Notes: a model not told the origin generated them from the sequence alone. A stretch of 64,000 nt of DNA from Marsupella aquatica (GCA_973895155.1 OZ316898.1:7626001-7690000), one strand, 5' to 3'; positions 37,450-48,457 are shown, counted from the stretch's first letter. Program-made: numbers and translations.

Positions 37450-37605
37450 CCATTATTCCCCGGGTGGCGCCGGGATGGGCCGAGAAAGGCCAGGGTGGGG
37501 CTGGGACAGGCCGGGGGTCGGGCCGGGACAGGGCTGGGCTGGTCAGGTATGGGGAGGTCGGGTATGGGGAGGCCGGGAAGTCGAGATCAGGCGGTCGGGA
37601 CGGTC
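37450..37605. repeat. G-rich low-complexity tract
   Basis: Degenerate GGCCGGGA, GGGCTGGG and GGTATGGGGAGG words repeat over about 150 bp on the plus strand, about 900 bp upstream of GUN4. The strand is strongly G-biased and has several runs of three or more G. Confidence 0.65.
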
Positions 37606-37831
37606 TGGGTGACGAGTTGTCGGTTCACTGACTCTAAAGCCTCTATTTATCGGGCAAGTCCAAACCGGGTTACCAGGCACTGGTGGGAGTAGAGTTAGGG
37701 AGTGTAGTTTTGGCCCCACCCTAAGTTTGTCCCTTTGTGGGCTCTCCTATTGTACCTCATCTGATCCATTATTGGTTAAAAGGGAATTTTTCCAATGCAC
37801 AAAAAGTAACCCTATCCAGATTCTCAATAGC

Positions 37832-37949
37832 GTTACCTCTCGCTCTGCACTACTGTAGCGATGGTGCTCGAGCTCTGCCTCCCGTCGTTCGTTACCACTC
37901 GCTCTGCACTACTGTAGCGATGGTGCTCGAGCTCTGCCTCCCGTCGTTC
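37832..37949 (+). promoter_or_regulatory. Direct duplication of a 59-bp unit upstream of GUN4
   Basis: Units 37832-37890 and 37891-37949 are nearly identical. Each contains CTCTGCACTACTGTAGCGAT and GGTGCTCGAGCTCTGCC. They lie about 600-700 bp before the GUN4 ATG, in what is probably the promoter or distal leader. A regulatory role is inference from position. Confidence 0.6.
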
Positions 37950-38310
37950 TCTCCCTTCTCTCTGTTTCTCAATCATCAGTCTTTGGGAGCGCTCGTCTGA
38001 TTCGCCAATTCGTTCGCAACGACACTAATAGGTTGAAGCATTGTGTTGAAGCTCCATTAATTATCACTCTCTCTCGTTCGTCCTTTCGTTCCCGTCTTTT
38101 GCAAGTACTGTAGGTCGCAGCATTTCTCAAAGCTCTGCTCACACTCCAGCTATCTTCTCGTTTCTGTTCAAGCATTTTGTGGAAGCTCAGCACAGAAATC
38201 TTAGCTTTACGAACTCTCTGCTCTGTCTGTGCGCGAGCATTTCGGGCGTTTAGTGATCTTTGAATGCGGTGGTCTTTGAATTTGACGTACTAAGATTTCT
38301 GCAATGATGC

Positions 38311-38523
38311 ATGGCTCCTGCAGTTCGCTTGAACGTCTCTAAGGCAATCGGGACTCCCGGTTTCTTCTTCCCCTGTCCCGTGCGATTCCTTCCTGCCGAC
38401 AAGGGTCTTTGCGGACGGACGGACAACACTTTGGCTAGGGAGAGCCCTCTCTTCACTCAGGAATTGTTTGCGGAAGGAGAAGCGTTTGCCAGGCGATTCC
38501 AATTCCCTCGAGGTGTTGCTTAA
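38311..38523 (+). promoter_or_regulatory. Upstream ORF in the GUN4 leader, 70 codons
   Basis: An ATG at 38311 opens a 70-codon frame that ends 21 bp before the GUN4 start. If the mRNA begins upstream of 38311, ribosomes would meet this frame first, so GUN4 would depend on leaky scanning or reinitiation. No transcript start can be read from the sequence, and the peptide resembles nothing I know. Confidence 0.4.
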
Positions 38524-38544
38524 AAATAGGGAGCTAGAGCGATA

Positions 38545-39390
38545 ATGATGTCGCTGGAAGCCGTAACGGGCGCCATGGGAGTCGGAGTCGGAGTGGCGAT
38601 AGGCTCTCCTCGCCTGCCGGTTAGACAGCAGCAGCAGCAGCTTCGGCAATGTGTGCAGGTACCATCATCGTTATCCGTGTCACCTTATGTCAAGACGACG
38701 TCTCATAGGGTGTGCTTGAGAGTGGTAGCAACAGCAGCATCTTCAGCATCATCAATTTCCAGGCCGCAGCAGGAGGTGGATTTGAACTCGGAGGTTGGAG
38801 TGAGCTACGAAACACTTCGGGACAAGCTTGCGGCTGGAGAATGGGAAGCAGCAGATGCTGAGACGAGGCAGTTGTTGTGTGTGCTTGCCGGCGATACTGC
38901 TGTGAAACGTAAATGGGTCTATTACTCCGAGGTGCAGTTCATCCCAGAAGTAGACTTGAAGACTATAGATGGGTTATGGAGAGCCTACAGCGACAATAAG
39001 TTTGGTTACTCCGTACAGCGCCGCATTTGGAAAAATTGTAATGAGAGCTGGACAGTCTTTTTTTCCAAGGTGGGATGGACGAGACAGATGGCTGACTCTC
39101 GAAACAGCGCTTATAAGAAGTTCCCGCTCGAGTTCATGTGGGATGTTGCGGACCCGACTCCACTAGGCCATTTGCCTCTGACCAATGCTCTACGTGGGAC
39201 TCAGCTTCTCGAGAAGTTGCTCTCCCATCCTGCCTTCGAATTCGCTGATGATGAAGAGAAATTGCTCCTACCGGACACAGATGGTGTATTCTCACAACCT
39301 TCTCAAGAGCAACAGCAACCGCAACAAAGTCCTCAGCCACAAAGAGGAGTCTATACAGAGAATGATTTGGCTGTCGACTACGGATTTTAG
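38545..39390 (+). CDS. GUN4: GUN4, porphyrin-binding regulator of Mg-chelatase
   Basis: Single-exon frame of 281 residues. Residues 1 to about 70 are rich in Ser, Ala, Val and Arg with almost no acidic residues, as expected of a chloroplast transit peptide. The GUN4 domain covers about 85-235 and has the family signatures: a helical bundle start (YETLRDKLAAGEWEAAD), FIPEVDLKTIDGLWRAYSD, KFGYSVQRRIW, then a GWT segment and FMWDVADPTPLGHLPLTNAL. GUN4 binds protoporphyrin IX and Mg-protoporphyrin, stimulates Mg-chelatase through CHLH and takes part in plastid-to-nucleus signalling. The tail from about 255 is Gln-rich and ends in DYGF. Angiosperm GUN4 has a regulatory Ser near its C-terminus, and a Gly stands at the corresponding place here. 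The start is the first in-frame ATG; a second ATG follows directly. Confidence 0.95.
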   Translation: MMSLEAVTGAMGVGVGVAIGSPRLPVRQQQQQLRQCVQVPSSLSVSPYVKTTSHRVCLRVVATAASSASSISRPQQEVDLNSEVGVSYETLRDKLAAGEWEAADAETRQLLCVLAGDTAVKRKWVYYSEVQFIPEVDLKTIDGLWRAYSDNKFGYSVQRRIWKNCNESWTVFFSKVGWTRQMADSRNSAYKKFPLEFMWDVADPTPLGHLPLTNALRGTQLLEKLLSHPAFEFADDEEKLLLPDTDGVFSQPSQEQQQPQQSPQPQRGVYTENDLAVDYGF

Positions 39391-41120
39391 TTTGATTTTA
39401 ATTTCTACTCCGAGCATCTCCAATTGGTCTTCTAGCTTAGAGCGAAAATGTTGTAGTGTTGAATGCAGATTGGTCGGAAGGTCATCTCTGTGGTCTGCAC
39501 AATGATCTGGAAAGAATTATCTGCATCTGGCCGAAGTCGTCTGAAGACATTCACAAACTCATAAACTTCAACAAACTTGCTTTTCAGTGCCTCGTCCTGA
39601 ATCTCCAGTCTTATCATAATACTGGACTTGTCGAGTGGCTGCGAGCTAAGTTGTTGCAGTCCAATTTTCAGCAATTTGATAAGCATTTGTAACATTTTTA
39701 TGCCCTAAGTTGACCAGGAAGGAAAAGCGTGATCCTGACAATTTTATGAGGGACAGAGAATTAGATCTGGTGGTAAAGAGTGGACTACTGTTCCTATGGT
39801 TTAGCTGTGTTCTAGGATCAGAGCCATATCAATGGAATATCCTGTCAACTTGTTTTGTCATCAACTTGAAGTCTGAAGAACTCTGGGCTTTCGAGATGAT
39901 GATGCTAGTTAATCTCACCTAATGCAAAGTTTGAGCACACTCGTTCAGAGTGAAAGTGCTACGATCATCCATCTGTTCCATCTTTCAACACTTGCTTTTT
40001 ATGTCCTCATGTGATATTAGCATTCTTCTGGCCAGATGAGATTGGAGCCACCTTTGCCTTGTAATGCCTGTTCCATTGGTTTGCATATGTCGAGAAATTG
40101 GTTGAGGAAATTGATCAAGCTTCAACCGGTCAAAGAGTCTGCTCAAAGCTTGGAGGGACGGTAAGGGCTTAGAACGTAGAGACTCGTGGCTCTGCCCTGC
40201 AAGGAGTTTCACTGGTATGCAATTAGGATTTTCGAAACAGAGTACAAGTTATTTTTAAGCCAAGAACAGCTGCGATGATAACTCGTCTCCAGACACCTAT
40301 GAGCTGCACGTTCGATTGGTGTTTTTCCCAGCAGGATTGTCCGTAATATTTAGGAGGCACAAATGTCGACAAGATGACAGTTGGTTGATAGTGTGTTTGC
40401 TATGCTTGGGGATCAACCCTCACCGTGGAGCTGGTGATAAAAGCCATTATGAGAAGGACATTGGAGAGTTTCCGGCTTGCCATCCCGGGTAGGACATCGT
40501 ATAGTAAGTGAGAGGGTCAGGAAAGTCACCACAATGATTTATGTACAACAGTATACGATCTACCTAGTTCTGGTAACAAACTGAAATTCCGTCACCTTCA
40601 ACGTGGTGCTCCAACTGTGTTGAAAAGACTCGGCTCATTGACAGGAAAAGTACGGCCGAGTGGAGCCTAAGATTGTTTTTTTGCAACAGTATTCCCAAAC
40701 CTTTCGAATTTGAGAATTAAAAAATTAAGTTCTCCGATCGCCTACTGTTCATCTCCCATAACCTTGAGCACGATGGCTCGTTGCCTTGCCATCTTGACTG
40801 AAAGAATCGCCTTCAGTAGCAAAGAACAGTGCAGCTGCAAGGTTTGGAGTTGTGATAGTTCAGTATGTACCAAGTGGCTCAATCGTTGTCCAGGTTATCT
40901 GTAGATCAACAGCAACGGAGGTAAGATTGTGAATATAAATGGTGTTCTGGTTTGACTATCCTGTGTTACATTCATAAAGAGCTGATACCATTACAAATCT
41001 GTTGAGGTATCACCATGTGACTTCAAAGTTTAAGATTAGACATGTTCTGTAATTCATTGCCTGTGATCTTCAGATGAGAGATGTGGAAGATTGCACATTT
41101 CTTAAATGCAGTTTTGAGTG
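39391..41120. other. GUN4 3' flank and intergenic region
   Basis: Frames at 39432-39695 on both strands lie in the probable GUN4 3' UTR and look accidental. Nothing recognised up to 41.1 kb. Confidence 0.45.
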
Positions 41121-41531
41121 CTAGCATGCACAGTAAGCTCGAGTTATTTGGACTTCTTCAATGTACTTGGTTCCCTTTCTTGTTGTTCTCGACAATTTTC
41201 GAATCACCATTTCCAGTAGATAGGTTTGATGGTCAAGTAATTTGACAGTTTTGATGGACTCTTTTGATAGACCAACTTCCATTGATAATTTTTTGAAACT
41301 GCCAACATAACTGGATTGTTCGACATTGAGAATGCGATATTTGTGTTCAAGCAGAGGTGAAGAATGATGACCGTAGTCTAGCTCGACCAGACCGTTTCTG
41401 CCATAGCCCAAAAGCGCCATTTCAACGTTTACATGATTTGAATAAACCTTGAACAGCCGGTCCTGGCTTATTTGTGGTCGCAGTTGGGGTTTCAGGAAAC
41501 ACAAATCTACAGTGAACCCATTGATCTCAAC
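41121..41531 (-). other. Possible terminal exon of an unrecognised gene
   Basis: A pyrimidine-rich acceptor (TTTTTTCAG, ending at 41532 on the minus strand) precedes an open stretch of 136 codons running to a stop at 41121. It includes VEINGFTVDLCFL, LVELDYGHHSSPLLEHKY and VQITRAYCAC. The composition is protein-like, but I do not recognise the family and find no convincing upstream exon. It could be a fragment. Confidence 0.3.
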
Positions 41532-42362
41532 CTGAAAAAATGCTCCGGGACATGGCGACAGGTTTTTCCTCAGTCAAGTTAAGGAAAAATATGAACCAGT
41601 ACGTACATATCTAGCTGTCGAACAGGATTGCAAGAAAGGGACTTTGGTTCTGCAACGTCTTCGACTATTAGGCTGGGCTTGGACGGGACCGGCAACATTT
41701 AACCCAAATTCTCACATCAATTTCTATTTGCTAGTTGCTTTGTCTAATTTTGACGAGTGTCGTCATACCAGTAAACAATCCCTTTCATAACATGTTGGCT
41801 GCATTACCTAGCTCCGTTCGATGCATGACAACAATTTCACATCATTCAATCTGATATTTACTGTAATCCGATACATGAAAAACAAATCATGGGCACACCT
41901 CCTTTCGCCAAGAAGTATCAATTTATTCGATATAATGAGTGGTGTGTTGCAGAATGATCTGCGGACATTGCGAGATAGGTCCTCGTGCAATCTTTTGATC
42001 AACTTACTAAACACCGTCTAGAAATACGCAATGTGTGTACTGCAGTCTCAAAATCTCACCTTCATGATCATCTATATGATGAGCATGTAGCATGATACTA
42101 GCCGTGAGCACAAACACCTTATTCGTGCAGAAGACCTACTCCTGCTTCTACGGTAATGGAGCGGGTGGTAGTACTAGCCTCACTCCACCTCACAATCCTA
42201 CAAGCTTTCACGAGTAAACACACTCACATCTGAGAACTGTGAGCGCGACACTCACATAACATCAGACAACGTTCTATCTCCTAGTCTGTAACTGCTAATC
42301 CGGCGCGCAGCCTCTCATCAAGATAGAAGACGACTCTGCCGGTTAGGGAGCGGAGAGTCGCA

Positions 42363-43931
42363 CTACCAGCCGAAGTTGTACTTGTATTCGTAAGTTTGCC
42401 CCAATTTCCAGTCGGCCGGGACAGCATTCCAGAAAGTCCAAGTCTTCTGATATGAGGCGTCTCCGACTGTCGCCCGGAAAGTTAGTGTCTGACCAAGGAA
42501 CTGGGTAACCAATGTCCAGACCTGACCCCAATTGTGATTCAGGGCGTTGAATGATTCAGAGTCCGACCCTTTAATGGAAAGGGCCTGAATGTTACCAGCT
42601 CCTCCGACGTTGGTCACCAACACGCTAATGTACCACGGGCTTCCACTGATTGTGAAGCGGATACCGCCCTCTTTGTGGCAAGGAACCCTGTAATGAAACC
42701 GCAAGACATTCAGTAAGTACATTGATAAAGACCTCGGGTGAAAAGTAGATAACAGTGAAACGGAACGTTGTTCAATTGTCTCTAAATGTCATTGGCATCT
42801 CACAGCCGTAGAGTAACGAGGCAACTGTAACAAGCGCACGACTGCATTATCAACTATGAGTTAGCTCACAAAACAATCCGCAGCCGGTCACATAGGCAAT
42901 AGCGGTTGCGTTAGTGTCGGCTTATGTAAGCCATCTGTCGAATGATCATCTCGAATATCTATCTACGTGTATACAATACTTCTCAACAAACACAAAACGG
43001 ACGACAGATTGAATGAGCAGCTTTTGCAAGTTTCTCTGAAGATAAATATAATGCACTCGGTCAAGGTGGGAAGCGACTTACCTCTTATAATGAACCGGAA
43101 TGACTCCGCCGACAGCCTGCGCAAGCTGGGTGAATGCAGGATATGCCAAGTCGAAGTGTGTCTTCGGATAGTCGCACCAGCCGCCAAAGGAACCTTGCGG
43201 ACAGTAGTTGGTGGCCGTCACGTAAAGGACGTTGTCTCCATAACACCATTTGGTCTGTGAGGTGTCGCATTGAAGTGCAAAGCAAGCTCCGCAACTCAGC
43301 CCGTCATTGAACAACACATGGCTCAGCGCGGCCGTGTTCGTTCCATATCCCTGCCAGTAAAGGTTACCGTATCCGCAAGCACCCTCTGCACAAACAGTCA
43401 TCTTCAAATATCAGATCGAAACCCAGCTTCCAGACCCGTTCGAGTTCGATTAAATCAAGCTTTTCAGAGTATCAAGATTGCGAGTGCATACTGAAAGAAG
43501 ACTCAAGTTCAGATTCACTAGTCAGCACGTAAAGTAATGTTTTCTTCGACGGATCGACAGTGCATACTGAAAGAAGACTCCAGTTCAGATTCACTAGTCA
43601 GCACGTAAAGTAATGTTTTCTTCGACGGATCGACGATGTTAGAAAAGTCGCGCTATTGCGAGTCGCGCTATTGCGAGTGCATACTGAAAGAAGACTCAAG
43701 TTCAGATTCACTAGTCAGCACGTAAAGCAATGTTCGACGGATCGACGATGTTAGAAAAGTCGCGCTAGTTCACTTACGCATAGTTCCCGAAGCATCTTGT
43801 CCACCGTAGAATGTAGCGTGAGCTCCTGACGTCCACTCTGTGACCGCATACTGCTGTGCACGCACGGAGGCTGCCCAAGAGCAAAGCGCAACCAAACAAA
43901 GGAAGACCCGAGCGCCGCTCATAATTGCCAT
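42363..43931 (-). CDS. Alpha-expansin-like protein A (complete, 3 exons)
   Basis: Exons 43931-43778, 43385-43082 and 42687-42363 join to 260 residues with GT-AG introns. Residues 1-25 are a signal peptide ending SVRA. The six-stranded double-psi-beta-barrel domain follows, with [27 protein letters not shown] and the HFD motif at 128-130 (HFDLAYPAF). The C-terminal CBM63 domain runs from about 155 to 260. Expansins loosen cell walls without hydrolysis, in a pH-dependent way, after secretion. The segment before HFD ([14 protein letters not shown]) is shorter than in flowering-plant alpha-expansins. Introns and exons closely match expansin D (62959 onward), showing recent duplication. Intron 1 has been lengthened by a tandem repeat, and a minisatellite lies just upstream of the promoter. 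Confidence 0.93.
43480..43768. repeat. Three-unit tandem repeat inside expansin A intron 1
   Basis: The block GTGCATACTGAAAGAAGACT, continuing to TTCGACGGATCGAC, occurs three times, with GTCGCGCTATTGCGA linkers between the later units. Intron 1 is 392 bp here against 204 bp in expansin D, where I see no comparable tandem array. Confidence 0.85.
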
Positions 43932-44069
43932 CTCTCGTCACCGTTCACTACCTCACAACCTAGAGTTTGAAGGCACTGAGGCACTGATCGGCAGAGACTT
44001 GAGAGCTATTGAGAAGCTGCGCTGGGTCGCAAGAGGAAGCGAATGTCTCCAATGTCGAGCTGCGGGACA

Positions 44070-44077
44070 TATTTATA
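44070..44077 (-). promoter_or_regulatory. TATA box of expansin A
   Basis: TATAAATA on the minus strand, about 140 bp before the ATG. It directly follows a block (CCGTCGCCGACCTCTG, at 44081-44096) that is identical upstream of expansin D at 62805-62820, marking a conserved core promoter. Confidence 0.7.
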
Positions 44078-44096
44078 CACCAGAGGTCGGCGACGG

Positions 44097-44385
44097 AATG
44101 CAATAGGGGACGCATTTTGGATGGCGAGGAAATGCAATAGGGGCTGCATGTTTGGTCGGCTACTGAATGGAATAGGGGACGCATGTTTGGATGGCGAAGA
44201 AATGCAATAGGGGATGCATGTTTGGATGGCGAAGAAGATTGCAATAGGGGACGGATGTTTGGTCGGCGAAGAAATGCAATAGGGGATGCATGTTTGGATG
44301 GCGAAGAAGAATGCAATAGGGGACTCCTGTTTGGATGGCGAAGAAATCCAATAGGGGACGCATGTTTGGATGGCGAAGATGGAAA
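44097..44385. repeat. Minisatellite of about eight 34-37-bp units next to the expansin A promoter
   Basis: Units follow the form AATAGGGGACGCATGTTT, GGATGGCGAAGAAATGC. Variation includes GACGCAT versus GATGCAT and GATGG versus GTCGG. The array starts exactly at the edge of the core promoter block shared with expansin D. Expansin D has only one diverged unit-like sequence there, so the array expanded after the duplication. Confidence 0.85.
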
Positions 44386-44739
44386 ACCTGAGGGAAAGAA
44401 CGAACGACAGTCTCTCCGTTGCAGTCGATGTCCAACAAACTATCTATCGAAGTGAGTTGGCAGGGTCTATCCAGGGATCGTCCGACCCCATTATTCCAGG
44501 CCCTGCTGGGTGCGTTTGAGTACGTGCCTTTCTCGAGAGCAATTGAGTATTGGAAACATGTCAAGGAAGCAACCAAAGTCCAGTCGTCGCAGTCCCTGTC
44601 GATCCATGTCGAAGCGCATGGAAAACTATCGAGATGACAACTATCGAGATGACTTGGCAATCTATCCACTCAGGGAGATATACGCTGGATGTACGAACAA
44701 ACCAAAGTTTTCTAACCTCGCGAGGTTTTGGGTCCGTTG

Positions 44740-45170
44740 ATTTAGGGTCTGTCAAGGTTGATCGATGGTCTGCATCACTTATGGGGTCGATTAAGTAACG
44801 CTTTTGATTTTGGGGTCCTTCAAGCGTATATTTAGGTCTACGAAAGATGATTTAGGGTCTATCAAAGTCTATCAATGGTCAGGATCACTCTTGGGGTCTG
44901 TTGATTTAGGGTCTATCAAGGTCTATCAATGGTCCCGATCATGGGTCAAGGAACTTAGACTTTTCATGTTGGAGTTCTTTCTAGCATATACATCTACGTA
45001 TCCATGGTGTCCATCAAGATATCCTTTTTCATTTTGGGGTCCTTCAAGTGTATAACTCAGTCTAGGTAAGTTCAATTGGGTCTATCACTGTATATAAATG
45101 GTCTGGATCACTCATGGGGTGTATCAAGTAATACTTTTCATTCTGGGGTCCATCAAATATATTAACTGAC
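44740..45170 (+). repeat. Cluster of dispersed-repeat copies
   Basis: Phrases such as TTTAGGGTCTATCAAGGTC, TATCAATGGTC, GGATCACTC and TTTTGGGGTCCTTCAAG recur in the same order four or five times in variable lengths. The same family occurs near 5980 and as an inverted pair at 20433-20582. Confidence 0.7.
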
Positions 45171-46174
45171 ATCCAGGTATCATCTACCCCAATTTTCCAT
45201 CCATGCCTACCCTTTCTCAAGCAATTGAGATCGGAAAGAGTCTCTCTGGTTGCAGTAAGTCTCTGTGGAATCTAAAATAATTATCTCAAACACTTCAAAT
45301 ATTCATTAGAAATTTTAAATAAAATTTATGGATTGATTGTTTGTCTTATAAACTATCTCACACAAAGCTCATTACAAAATGAACATTCTCAAAACGCTAC
45401 TCGATCTCCTTTACAAACTATTCATGAATTACTCATTTATCATTTTTTTTCAATTTTAACAAACTCAAGTAACAATAGTTTTAGAACTCTCTTATACTCA
45501 AATTAATCCGCAAACTTTACATGTGTTGCTAGTTTTGAAATATTATCCTAGCTCACCTAAAAATAATTTTTTTCGTATAATTCCAACATTTTATGACTAA
45601 AGGTATCAAAGTTTTACTAACATATATAAGCCTCTTTGTTTTTATTCTTGAAAACTTTTTAATCTTATTTAACTTAATATTTGTTACTTTATTGCAAAGT
45701 AAACATAGAATACTCTCTTTGTCAAATTAATGTTTTTGTACTTTTTGGCAAACTCTTCACTCATAGCTTTCTTTGTCTCTATTGGATCATGTTTGAATCA
45801 TTTTCTTTGTCTTGACTGGTCTTTCTTTTGAGCATTTTTGAAATGTTTCTTAAGTTTATTTTTGCTTTTTAAAGGGTTTGTTAAAATTGATGCCAGATTC
45901 AGTTTCATGAATTCATGAAGCTTTTGGATTTTACAAGCTTCATAAATTCAAGAAGATTTTGGATTTACAAGCTACATGAATTCATGAAGCTAAGAATATA
46001 TGAGAGGGCAAAGTTGGGCGAGCAACAATCTGTGATGGGCAATGGGTGAGCTATGATGGGCGAGGTGCAATAGGCAGGCTGCCCTTGGCTGCAATAGGCA
46101 AGGCAAAGTGTGTTTGGCAAAAGGCAAGGGGCAATCGGCAATGAGGGATCCCATTAGGGATTAGCTAAGAAGAG
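45171..46174. other. AT-rich intergenic sequence
   Basis: No gene. Near 45915-45985 a GAATTCATGAAGCTT-like phrase occurs three times, and near 46010-46140 GGGCAA and GGCAAG words are frequent. Confidence 0.45.
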
Positions 46175-46179
46175 TTATG
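46175..46179. repeat. Target-site duplication, left
   Basis: TTATG directly before the left LTR, matching TTATG at 53061-53065 directly after the right LTR. Five bases is the length expected for copia integrases. Confidence 0.9.
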
Positions 46180-46523
46180 TGTTGAGCATAGATGACATTC
46201 GCAACGGCAAGCCCATGAACCATCCAACGCACAAGAGTCGACACAGAGAGATACGTGGTTCACCTCCACATGAGGCTACGTCCACGGGAACACACAAGAG
46301 CTTTACTGCACTCTAGGCCGACCGGCCATACCAAGCATCCACAGCACAAGCTCTTCCTATCTCTCAACTAGCTCCGTAACAATGAGCCTAAGTTCCACCA
46401 GGGTCTGGCATCAGCCCTGGCTATATGCACAATAGCACTACCGCTAACATTAGCTAAGTCCTAACCCGAGTTAGCCTAACTGTAGTTAGCTCATGAGTCA
46501 CAAGACTAGAGCAATATCTAACA
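46180..46523 (-). repeat. 3' LTR
   Basis: Starts TGTTGAGC and ends TCTAACA on the plus strand. It is identical to the right LTR except for GATGAC here against GACGAC there, a T/C difference at a CG site. Confidence 0.95.
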
Positions 46524-46534
46524 AACTCCCCCTT
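46524..46534 (-). other. Polypurine tract
   Basis: AAGGGGGAGTT on the minus strand directly abuts the 3' LTR, the position where plus-strand DNA synthesis of LTR elements is primed. Confidence 0.8.
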
Positions 46535-46730
46535 GACTCTTGTCTTGGGGACTAGACTAAATGCTACCATATGGAATCCTCAGCGGGAAGTTCTAGACAA
46601 TCACCAAACCAGGTCTCCCCCTAAAAACCACAAGGGTTAACTAAGGGTTAACTAGAACTAAGCCGTAGCCTAACAGGAATGAGTAATCCATATACAAATA
46701 GTCACACATTGCTAAATAACTCTACTTGCA

Positions 46731-48239
46731 CTACAACTGCAAAACCTGCAAAGTAGCACGGTGTCTTGAGAAACTCTCCAAAGGAATCACTTTGGTAAAA
46801 GCATCAGCGGGATTGAGCTTTCCATCAATCTTGACTAGCTCAAAAGTTTTATCAGACACTGCTTGCCTGATAAAATGGTACCTGATATCAATGTGCTTCA
46901 CCCTGCTATCCATCACCTGGTTAGCAGCCAAGTGAAGAGCACTCTGACTATCACAGTTTAGAGTCATTTTTCCATGCTCTAAACCCATCTCCGCAATCAA
47001 CTTATCCAACCAAATTGCTTCCTTTGCAGCTTCTGCTGCTGCAACATACTCTGCTTCTGTAGTAGACTGAGATATGCACTTCTGCAAGGTAGATTTCCAA
47101 CTGATACATCCTCCTCCAAGAGTGTATACAAACCTTGTTGTAGATCTCCTTGTATCCAGACAGCCTCCATAGTCAGAATCTACATAGCCAACTAACATTC
47201 TATTTGATCTGTTATCAAATAGTAATCCATAGTCCTGTGTTCCCTTCACATACCTGAGAATCCATTTCACAGCTTCCCAATGTACCTTCCCTGGATTTGA
47301 CATGAATCTGCTAACCTTGCCCATCGCTAGGGCTAAGTCAGGCCTAGTACAAGTCATCAAATACATCAGACTGCCTACTGCCTTCTCATAAGGAATCTTA
47401 GCCATCAAACCTTTCTCCACAGCATCCGTAGGAGAGAAAGCCGATGATAACTTAAAATGTGAAGCTAAAGGAATACTCACTGGCTTACAGTTCTCCATGT
47501 TGAATCGTGCAAGTACTTTCCTCGCATACTGGCCTTGATTCAAGCACAACTGTCCAGTATCAGAGTTCCTAAAAATCTCCATCCTTAAGATCCTCTTGGC
47601 CTTACCAAGATCCTTCATCCTGAATTCAGCACTCAATTTCGCCTTGAGACTGTCAACCTCAGATTGATCTTTAGCCACAATCAGCATGTCATCCACATAG
47701 ATCACCAGAATGATGAAACCAAATACATCATTCTTGACTGATTTCGTATACACACAAGGATCATACACCATCCTTGTAAAACCTTGAGCAAGCATGAAAT
47801 CATCAAACCGCTTGTTCCACTGTCTGGGAGACTGCTTCAATCCATACAAGGATTTGAGCAATCTGCAAACTAAGTTCTCTTGGCCCTTCTTCATAAAGCC
47901 TAGTGGCTGTCTCATGAAGATCATCTCTTCCAAGTTGCCATAGAGAAAAGTAGTAACAACATCCATTTGATCCATCACCAGATTAAAAAACACAACAAGC
48001 TGACACAAGATCCGAATTGTGGAATACTTAGCCACCGGTGAAAAGACCTCATTGTAATCGACTCCTTTCTCCTGAGTAAACCCCTTGGCAACAAGCCTTG
48101 CCTTGTAGATCTTATCTCCACCCTATGAAGGACTGTCCTTCAACTTGTAAATCCACTTACTGTCCATCACTTGCTGACCTCTTGGAAGCTCCACCAGCTC
48201 CCATGTCTTGTTGTCACTCAAAGATTGCAACTCCCTCTA
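46731..48239 (-). pseudogene. Copia reverse transcriptase and RNase H, interrupted
   Basis: The minus-strand frame includes the reverse transcriptase signatures MDVVTTFLYGNLEE, SLYGLKQSPRQW and YVDDML (catalytic Asp pair near 47690). RNase H follows with GYVDSDYGG, STTEAEYVAA and NCDSQSALHLA, and ends near KIDGKLNPADAFTK. Two TAG codons, at 48237-48239 and 48123-48125, interrupt the N-terminal part; from about 48122 the frame is open to its end at 46731. It is out of frame with the integrase part upstream. Confidence 0.9.
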
Positions 48240-48457
48240 CATTGCTGCATTCCACTCATGCTTCTGCTCTGAAGCACAAGCCTCACTATACGAAGAAGGC
48301 TCTCCTTCTTCCAAGATCAAAGCCATATCATCTTCATCAGGTGCAATGTCAATATCATCTAGCTTAGATGAGTCTGCCCATTGACCATACCTGGTAGGAG
48401 CTCTAGTAGAACGACTGGAAGTTCTTCTAGTAGATGACTCAGGCTGATCTGTTGCTG

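Noticed and set aside
44097-44385. Regularly spaced repeats as a CRISPR array
   Set aside because: The whole 34-37-bp unit is repeated without unique spacers, and the context is a plant expansin promoter.
46726-46935. Plus-strand frames within the copia pol region as independent genes
   Set aside because: They are shadows of the minus-strand RNase H frame.
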